Positions 58,679 to 64,000 of a DNA stretch of 64,000 nt are shown here, one piece after another. The notes beneath the pieces are model-generated. The model was not told the origin of the DNA. It did no database searches and worked only from the letters and a program-made list of their open reading frames with translations. Location of the stretch: positions 28,708 through 92,707 of the forward strand of contig NZ_NWSQ01000030.1 in NCBI RefSeq assembly GCF_002531725.1, read 5' to 3'. Each line of letters opens with the position of its first letter. Within the stretch, counting starts at the first letter, position 1. Source of the DNA: Rhizobium sp. L43. GTDB lineage: Bacteria; Pseudomonadota; Alphaproteobacteria; Rhizobiales; Rhizobiaceae. A program made the position numbers and the translations under genes.

Positions 58679-59596
58679 ATGGATTTCTATATCCTGGTCC
58701 AACAGCTCTTCAACGGCATCACGCTCGGCACGATCTACGGCCTGATCGCGGTTGGATACACCATGGTCTACGGCGTGATCCGGATGATCAACTTCGCCCA
58801 TGGCGACGTCTATATGGTGTCGGCCTATATCGCGGCGATCACGCTTGCCGTGCTGACCTTCTTCGGCGTCCAGTCGGTTCCCTTCGCGCTGATCTCGGTG
58901 CTGGTGATCACCTGCGCCATCACTGCCGTCTACGGCTGGACGATCGAGCGCGTCGCCTACCGTCCGCTCAGAGGCTCGACAAAGCTTGCGCCGCTCATCT
59001 CGGCGATCGGGATCTCCCTGATGCTGCAGAGCTACGTGCAGATCGCGCAAGGCGCACGCGACCAGGGCGTCCCCACCCTCATTCAGGGCGCATTTCGCTT
59101 CGGCACCAGCGAGCATTTCGCGCAGATCACCTACATGCAGACGGTCATCCTGATCGCCTCGCTGATCGCCATGGGCATCCTCACCTATGTCATCAACTAT
59201 ACCAGGATCGGCCGCGAGTGCAGGGCGACGCAGCAGAACATCCGCATCTCGGCTGTTCTCGGCGTCAATACCGACAGGATCATCTCCACCGTCTTTGTGA
59301 TCGGTGCGGCGACCGCGGCCGTCGGCGGCACGCTGGTGACGTTCAACTACGGCTCGTTCAATTTCTTTATCGGCTTCGTGATGGGCATCAAGGCTTTCAC
59401 CGCCGCCGTTCTCGGCGGTATCGGCTCTCTGCCCGGCGCCGTTCTGGGCGGCGTCCTGCTCGGCCTGACCGAGGCGCTGTTCGCCGGATATGTCAGCACG
59501 GACTACAAGGACGTCTTCGCCTTCGCGCTGCTGATCATCCTTCTGTTCTTCCGGCCGTCCGGGCTCCTCGGCCGTCCGGAGATCCAAAAAGTATAA
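58679..59596 (+). CDS. livH: LivH-type ABC transporter permease
   Basis: 305-residue inner-membrane permease with about eight hydrophobic segments. Family motifs are NGITLGTIYGLIAVGYTMVY (about 13-32), GVIRMINFAHGDVYMVSAY (about 34-52) and GRECRATQQNIRISAVLGVN (about 180-199). The EAA-like cytoplasmic loop is followed by GIKAFTAAVLGGIGSLPGAVLGG near the C-terminus. It forms the translocation channel together with the LivM-type permease. It is second in the transporter operon, 71 bases after the binding protein gene with the stem-loop in between. The gene symbol reflects family, not proven leucine specificity. Confidence 0.93.
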   Translation: MDFYILVQQLFNGITLGTIYGLIAVGYTMVYGVIRMINFAHGDVYMVSAYIAAITLAVLTFFGVQSVPFALISVLVITCAITAVYGWTIERVAYRPLRGSTKLAPLISAIGISLMLQSYVQIAQGARDQGVPTLIQGAFRFGTSEHFAQITYMQTVILIASLIAMGILTYVINYTRIGRECRATQQNIRISAVLGVNTDRIISTVFVIGAATAAVGGTLVTFNYGSFNFFIGFVMGIKAFTAAVLGGIGSLPGAVLGGVLLGLTEALFAGYVSTDYKDVFAFALLIILLFFRPSGLLGRPEIQKV

Positions 59597-59611
59597 GCGG
59601 GAACGGGTATC

Positions 59612-60925
59612 ATGCAGTCAGAAAGACTTATTGCCCTTCTGCGGGAGGCGCTTCTCACATTCGTCGTTTCGATCGTGCTGTTCGGACCGGTATCCGGACT
59701 GGTCCTCGACGGCTTTTCCTTCACGAACGAGCTGACGCGCGCGCTGATGCTCGCGGCTGTCGTCACGGCCGGCCGCATCGCGATCTCGCTCGTGCAGGGG
59801 AGCAGCCTCGGGGCGCGTCTCACCAGGACGGCCGCCCGCAACGGCGCCGGCGTAACCGTCATGACCGGAAAGGAGAAGTCTCCGGCTGTTCTGCTGGCAG
59901 CGCTCTTTCTCACCGGCCTCAGCGTCCCCTTCATCGCCGACAAGTATTTTCTCGGCGTCGCCATCCTCGCGCTGATCTACTGCCTGCTCGGGCTCGGCCT
60001 GAACATCGTCGTGGGACTTGCCGGCCTTCTCGATCTGGGGTTCGTCGCCTTCTACGCCGTCGGGGCTTATCTGCTGGCGCTCGGCTCGCAATATCTCGGC
60101 CTCGGTTTCTGGAGCGCCCTTGTGATCGCACCGTTCCTCGCCGCGCTTTTCGGCATGGTGCTGGCCTTTCCGGTTTTGAAGATGCATGGCGATTATCTCG
60201 CCATCGTCACGCTCGGCTTCGGCGAAATCATCCGTCTGATCCTCAACAACTGGCTCGAATTTACCGGCGGCCCGAACGGCGCGCCGGTTCCGGCACCGAC
60301 ATTCCTCGGACTGGAATTCACCCGCACGGCCAAACAGGGCGTGCCGATCCACGAATATTTCGGCATTCCCTACAATGCCGACTATAAGTTCTGGTGCATC
60401 TACTTCGTGCTGTTTCTCGTCGTCTGCGCGGCGATCTATGTCGTCCAGCGGCTTCGTGTCATTCCGCTCGGGCGCATGTGGGAAGCATTGCGCGAGGATG
60501 AAATCGCTTGCCGCTCGCTCGGCGTCAATCACGTCTTCACCAAACTGACGGCTTTCATGCTGGGCGCCTCGACCGGAGGGCTTGCCGGCGTGTTCTTCGC
60601 CGTTCACCAGGGCTTCGTGAACCCGACGTCGTTCACCTTCTTCGAGTCGGCGCTGATCCTGGCGATCGTTGTGCTCGGCGGTCTCGGATCGACGGTCGGC
60701 GTCATCCTCGCCGCTCTCGTCCTGACCATCCTTCCGGAAATGCTGCGCGAGTTCGCCGAGTACCGCGTTCTCATCTTCGGCGTGCTGATGGTTGTCATGA
60801 TGATCTGGAAACCGCGCGGCCTCGTCCGCGTCAGGCGCCCGGCATTTTTCCCGAGCAACTCCACGCTCAGTGATGGCGCGGCACCTTCCTTCCTTACGAA
60901 GGCGAAGATGGAGGCTGGCCGATGA
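59612..60925 (+). CDS. livM: LivM-type ABC transporter permease
   Basis: 437-residue permease, with a longer N-terminus than LivH and about ten hydrophobic segments. LGLGLNIVVGLAGLLDLGFV (about 125-144), AFYAVGAYLLALGSQYLGLG, MHGDYLAIVTLGFGEIIRLI (about 190-209) and the cytoplasmic loop WEALREDEIACRSLGVNH define the LivM family. VLGGLGSTVGVILAALVLTI completes it. Start ATG 59612 lies 15 bases after livH. The stop overlaps livG (ATGA). The first 90 residues carry extra hydrophobic segments, as in Rhizobium/Agrobacterium BraE-type proteins. Confidence 0.93.
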   Translation: MQSERLIALLREALLTFVVSIVLFGPVSGLVLDGFSFTNELTRALMLAAVVTAGRIAISLVQGSSLGARLTRTAARNGAGVTVMTGKEKSPAVLLAALFLTGLSVPFIADKYFLGVAILALIYCLLGLGLNIVVGLAGLLDLGFVAFYAVGAYLLALGSQYLGLGFWSALVIAPFLAALFGMVLAFPVLKMHGDYLAIVTLGFGEIIRLILNNWLEFTGGPNGAPVPAPTFLGLEFTRTAKQGVPIHEYFGIPYNADYKFWCIYFVLFLVVCAAIYVVQRLRVIPLGRMWEALREDEIACRSLGVNHVFTKLTAFMLGASTGGLAGVFFAVHQGFVNPTSFTFFESALILAIVVLGGLGSTVGVILAALVLTILPEMLREFAEYRVLIFGVLMVVMMIWKPRGLVRVRRPAFFPSNSTLSDGAAPSFLTKAKMEAGR

Positions 60926-61740
60926 GCGCGTCGATCCTGGAGGTTCAAAACGTCACCATGCGCTTCGGCGGCATCGTTGCGAATCGGGACGTCAGCTTCT
61001 CGGTGGGGAAGGGGACCATCACCGCGTTGATCGGCCCGAACGGCGCCGGCAAGACGACCATGTTCAACTGCATCACCGGCTTCTACCGGGCAAGCGAAGG
61101 GCGCATCGTTCTGAAAGGAGACGGCGGCGAGGAGGACATCGGCGATCTTGTCACCAGGCCGATTTCCGGCGGTTCTCATCTCGTCACGCGGGCGGGCATC
61201 GCCAGAACCTTCCAGAACATCCGACTGTTCAAGGAAATGTCCGTCGTCGAGAACCTGTTGGTCGCCCAGCATCGCGCGACGCGCAACGGCATTCTGAGCG
61301 GCGTTCTCAGGACGTCGGCCTTTCGGCGCGCCGAGCGCGAGGCGATCGACCGGGCCTATTACTGGCTGGGGCAGATGGGCCTTGTCGAAGATGCAAATCG
61401 CCTTGCGGGAGAGCTTCCCTACGGTCGCCAGCGGCGCCTGGAGATCGCACGCGCAATGTGCACGAGCCCGCATCTGATCTGCCTCGACGAACCGGCGGCC
61501 GGCCTCAATCCCTCCGAGACCCGTGAGCTTGCGGAGGTCATACAGCGGCTCTGCAGGGATCACGACCAAACCGTTCTCGTCATCGAACACGACATGGGAC
61601 TGGTGATGCGGATTTCCAATCATATCGTGGTTCTCGACCATGGCGAGGTCATTTCCGACGGAACGCCCGAACATGTGGCCAACGACCCGGCGGTCGTCGC
61701 CGCCTATCTCGGCGTCAGCGAAGAAGAGGTACAGGCATGA
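60922..61740 (+). CDS. livG: LivG-type ABC transporter ATPase
   Basis: 272 residues. Walker A GPNGAGKTTMFN (about 39-50), Q-loop region ARTFQNIRLFKEMSVVENLL, the atypical signature LPYGRQRRLEIARAM typical of LivG, Walker B LICLDEPAAGLNP and the switch histidine in VLVIEHDMGLVM. The family's C-terminal extension is present. It overlaps both neighbours by 4 bases (ATGA). It forms a heterodimer with the LivF-type ATPase to power import. Confidence 0.94.
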   Translation: MSASILEVQNVTMRFGGIVANRDVSFSVGKGTITALIGPNGAGKTTMFNCITGFYRASEGRIVLKGDGGEEDIGDLVTRPISGGSHLVTRAGIARTFQNIRLFKEMSVVENLLVAQHRATRNGILSGVLRTSAFRRAEREAIDRAYYWLGQMGLVEDANRLAGELPYGRQRRLEIARAMCTSPHLICLDEPAAGLNPSETRELAEVIQRLCRDHDQTVLVIEHDMGLVMRISNHIVVLDHGEVISDGTPEHVANDPAVVAAYLGVSEEEVQA

Positions 61741-62471
61741 GCCAGTCGCCCATCAGCCCGTCTCCGCTGCTCGAATTTTCGAGCGTGCATGCTCACTATG
61801 GTCCGGTCGAAGCGCTGAAGGCCGTCAGCGTCCAGGTCTATGAAGGCGAGATCGTCAGCCTGATCGGCGCGAACGGCGCGGGCAAGACCACGCTGCTCTC
61901 ATCGATCTTCGGCGCACCGCGCGCCTCCTCGGGAAGCATTCTCCATCGGGGCGAGGATATCTCCCGCACCCCGACCAACATGATCTCTCGCCGGGGGATC
62001 TCGCTGGTTCCGGAAGGACGGCAGATCTACCAGGAGATGACGGTCGAGGAGAATATGATGATGGGCACGACGCCCATCGGGATGCATCATTTCGAAGCCG
62101 ACAGGGCCACTATGTTCGAGCTGTTTCCGCGGCTCAAGGAAAGACGCAATCAGGTGGCCGGCACGATGTCGGGCGGCGAGCAGCAGATGCTCGCCATCGC
62201 CCGCGCCATGATGGCGCGCCCGCAACTCATCCTGTTCGACGAACCCTCGCTCGGGCTTGCGCCGCTCGTGGTCAAACGCGTGTTCGAGGTTCTGAGAGAG
62301 ATCGCGACCATGGGCAAGACGATCTTCCTGGTGGAGCAGAACGCCAACCATGCCCTGAAGCTCTCTCAACGCGCCTATGTCATGGTCAATGGGCGGATTC
62401 ACCTGTCGGGCGACAGTGCCGCCCTTCTCGACAATGAGGAAGTCCGCAAGGCCTATCTCGGTTTACACTGA
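61737..62471 (+). CDS. livF: LivF-type ABC transporter ATPase
   Basis: 244 residues. Walker A GANGAGKTTLLSS (about 44-56), GISLVPEGRQIYQEMTVEEN, signature SGGEQQMLAIARAMM, Walker B LILFDEPSLGLAP and IFLVEQNANHALKLS are all diagnostic for LivF. It is the last transporter gene, followed 11 bases later by an aldehyde dehydrogenase, so the enzyme is co-transcribed with the transporter. Confidence 0.94.
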   Translation: MSQSPISPSPLLEFSSVHAHYGPVEALKAVSVQVYEGEIVSLIGANGAGKTTLLSSIFGAPRASSGSILHRGEDISRTPTNMISRRGISLVPEGRQIYQEMTVEENMMMGTTPIGMHHFEADRATMFELFPRLKERRNQVAGTMSGGEQQMLAIARAMMARPQLILFDEPSLGLAPLVVKRVFEVLREIATMGKTIFLVEQNANHALKLSQRAYVMVNGRIHLSGDSAALLDNEEVRKAYLGLH

Positions 62472-62482
62472 ACGGAGCAACG

Positions 62483-63913
62483 ATGCTGCACAAGAATCTG
62501 ATCGCCGGCGACTGGGTCGGCGGCGACGCTTCGGCGAACGTCAATCCTTCCAACACCAATGAAGTCGTCGGCGAGTACGCGCGGGCGAGCGCAGACCAGA
62601 CGCTTGCCGCTATCGCGTCCGCCAAAGCTGCTCTCCCAGCCTGGTCGCACTCGCCGATCCTAGAGAGGCATACGCTTCTGAAGAAGACCGGCGACGAGAT
62701 CATGGCGCGCAAGGAAGAGCTCGGCCGCCTGCTCGCACGGGAAGAAGGAAAGACCCTTCCCGAGGCGATCGGTGAAGTCATGCGGGCCGGCCAGATCTTC
62801 GACTTCTTCGCCGGCGAAGTGCTCCGCCTTTCCGGTGAAGTGCTTCCGTCGGTGCGTCCAGGCGTCGGCATCGAGATCACGCGCGAGCCGGTCGGCGTCG
62901 TCGGCGTCATCACGCCCTGGAATTTCCCGATCGCCATCCCGGCCTGGAAGACCGCTCCGGCGCTTGCCTACGGCAACACCGTCGTGCTGAAGCCGGCAGA
63001 TCTCGTGCCCGGCTGCTCCTGGGAACTCGTCGATATTCTCAAGCGGTCCGGCGCTCCGGCGGGCGTCGTCAACCTGGTGATGGGCAGGGGCAGCATCGTC
63101 GGCCAGGCCATGCTCGACAGCCCCGATTTGAACGCCCTGACCTTCACCGGCTCCGTCGGAACAGGAAAGCGGGTCGCGCTCGCCTCGATCGAGCACAATC
63201 GCAAGTTCCAGCTCGAAATGGGCGGCAAGAACCCATTCGTCGTTCTCGATGATGCAGACCTTTCCGTCGCGGTAGAGGCTGCGGCGAACTCCTCGTTCTT
63301 CTCCACCGGGCAGCGGTGCACGGCCGCATCCCGCCTGATCGTCACCGAAGGCATTCACGACCGCTTCGTCGCCGCCCTGACGGAACGATTGCAGGGTCTC
63401 GTGGTGGACGACGCCTTGAAGGCAGGCACGCATATCGGTCCGGTCGTCGATGCCGGCCAGTTGAAGCAGGACGTCGACTATATCGGCATCGGCCAAAGGG
63501 AAGGGGCGACGCTCGCCTTCGGCGGCGAACGGATCGAACGCGAGACGCCCGGCTTCTATCTGCGACCGGCGCTCTTTACCGATGCGACCAACCAGATGCG
63601 CATCGCACGGGAAGAGATTTTCGGGCCGGTGGCGGCCGTGATCCGCGTCAAGGACTACGAGGAGGCGCTTGCCGTCGCGAACGACACCAGTTTCGGCCTG
63701 TCCTCCGGCATCGCGACCACAAGCCTCAAACATGCCACCCACTTCAAGCGGAACTCGGAAGCCGGGATGGTCATGGTCAATCTTCCGACAGCCGGCGTCG
63801 ACTTCCACGTGCCGTTCGGCGGCCGCAAGAGCTCCTCGTTCGGACCGCGCGAACAAGGCCGCTACGCGGCCGAATTCTACACCTCGGTCAAAACAGCTTA
63901 TACGCTCGCCTAA
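62483..63913 (+). CDS. NAD(P)-dependent aldehyde dehydrogenase
   Basis: 476 residues. VGVVGVITPWNFPIAIPAWK (about 137-156) with the oxyanion asparagine, TFTGSVGTGKRVA, the general-base glutamate in LEMGGKNPFVVLDDAD (about 247) and the catalytic cysteine in SSFFSTGQRCTAASRLI (about 281) are all intact. EEIFGPVAAVIRV and PFGGRKSSSFGPREQGRYA complete the family pattern, closest in feel to 2-oxoglutarate-semialdehyde/succinate-semialdehyde dehydrogenases. It is cytoplasmic. Its place right after the transporter genes suggests it oxidises an aldehyde from the imported substrate. The exact aldehyde is unknown. Confidence 0.92.
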   Translation: MLHKNLIAGDWVGGDASANVNPSNTNEVVGEYARASADQTLAAIASAKAALPAWSHSPILERHTLLKKTGDEIMARKEELGRLLAREEGKTLPEAIGEVMRAGQIFDFFAGEVLRLSGEVLPSVRPGVGIEITREPVGVVGVITPWNFPIAIPAWKTAPALAYGNTVVLKPADLVPGCSWELVDILKRSGAPAGVVNLVMGRGSIVGQAMLDSPDLNALTFTGSVGTGKRVALASIEHNRKFQLEMGGKNPFVVLDDADLSVAVEAAANSSFFSTGQRCTAASRLIVTEGIHDRFVAALTERLQGLVVDDALKAGTHIGPVVDAGQLKQDVDYIGIGQREGATLAFGGERIERETPGFYLRPALFTDATNQMRIAREEIFGPVAAVIRVKDYEEALAVANDTSFGLSSGIATTSLKHATHFKRNSEAGMVMVNLPTAGVDFHVPFGGRKSSSFGPREQGRYAAEFYTSVKTAYTLA

Positions 63914-63924
63914 GGAAGAGCCTC

Positions 63925-64000
63925 ATGAAGATTCTCGTGCCCGTCAAACGGGTTGTCGACTACAACGTGAAGATCCGGGTGAAGCCGGATGGCACGGGCG
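63925..64000 (+). CDS. etfB: Electron transfer flavoprotein beta subunit (start only)
   Basis: The window ends 76 bases into this gene. The visible residues MKILVPVKRVVDYNVKIRVK match the nearly invariant start of alphaproteobacterial EtfB. GGAAGAG is 6 bases upstream. It lies 11 bases after the aldehyde dehydrogenase stop. EtfA is expected next. It would pass electrons from flavin dehydrogenases to the quinone pool. Confidence 0.85.
   Translation, partial: MKILVPVKRVVDYNVKIRVKPDGTG

Overview
The window is a GC-rich stretch of an alphaproteobacterial genome. Gene style (ATGA-coupled operons, occasional TTG/GTG starts), the ExoF/ExoQ/WbaP-like polysaccharide genes and a palindrome resembling one I recall from rhizobial genomes all point to Rhizobiales, most likely Rhizobium or a close relative. 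This is inference; there is no 16S or other diagnostic marker here. No tRNA, rRNA, insertion sequence or CRISPR array was seen.

Layout. (1) 1-24411 is a Wzx/Wzy-type surface polysaccharide locus. A leftward operon encodes one GT2 and two GT4 glycosyltransferases and a Wzz-like chain-length protein that runs off the left edge. A rightward pair encodes a Wzy/ligase-like polymerase translationally coupled to a secreted beta-helix protein. It is followed by a WecG/TagA-type transferase, a WbaP-like initiating phosphoglycosyl transferase, a UDP-glucuronate decarboxylase-like enzyme and a CgeB-like transferase with a repeat-like C-terminus. A LuxR-type regulator with a degenerate receiver domain faces this group. 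Then comes a tightly overlapping six-gene sugar-nucleotide operon (15239-20782: WlbB/WlbA/WlbC-like enzymes, a second acetyltransferase, an epimerase and a second aminotransferase), ended by a clear terminator. Leftward wzx-like flippase and exoF/wza-like export genes close the locus.

(2) 24412-42926 is the most unusual part. A giant repetitive protein with a dimethylformamidase-beta-like N-terminal half and DUF4082/Ig/VCBS-like repeats is followed by a COG0523 (CobW-type) GTPase. The same pair then occurs again with a diverged architecture. A 102-aa protein, an HlyB-type ABC exporter and an HlyD-type adaptor follow on the same strand. I read this as a duplicated type I secretion cargo module with a dedicated metal-handling GTPase; the pairing is seen, the function is inferred.

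(3) 42962-64000 is a catabolic region: two SDR dehydrogenases, a YdiJ-like FAD/4Fe-4S dehydrogenase and a FadR/GntR regulator. A leftward block follows, with a ThDP enzyme, a DAO-type oxidase, a uronate dehydrogenase-like SDR, an aminotransferase and hydantoinase/oxoprolinase subunits B and A. A rightward block carries a complete Liv-type ABC transporter, an aldehyde dehydrogenase and the start of etfB. Similar 17-bp operator-like sites lie in two divergent promoter regions, which suggests one regulon. The substrate cannot be fixed from sequence alone.
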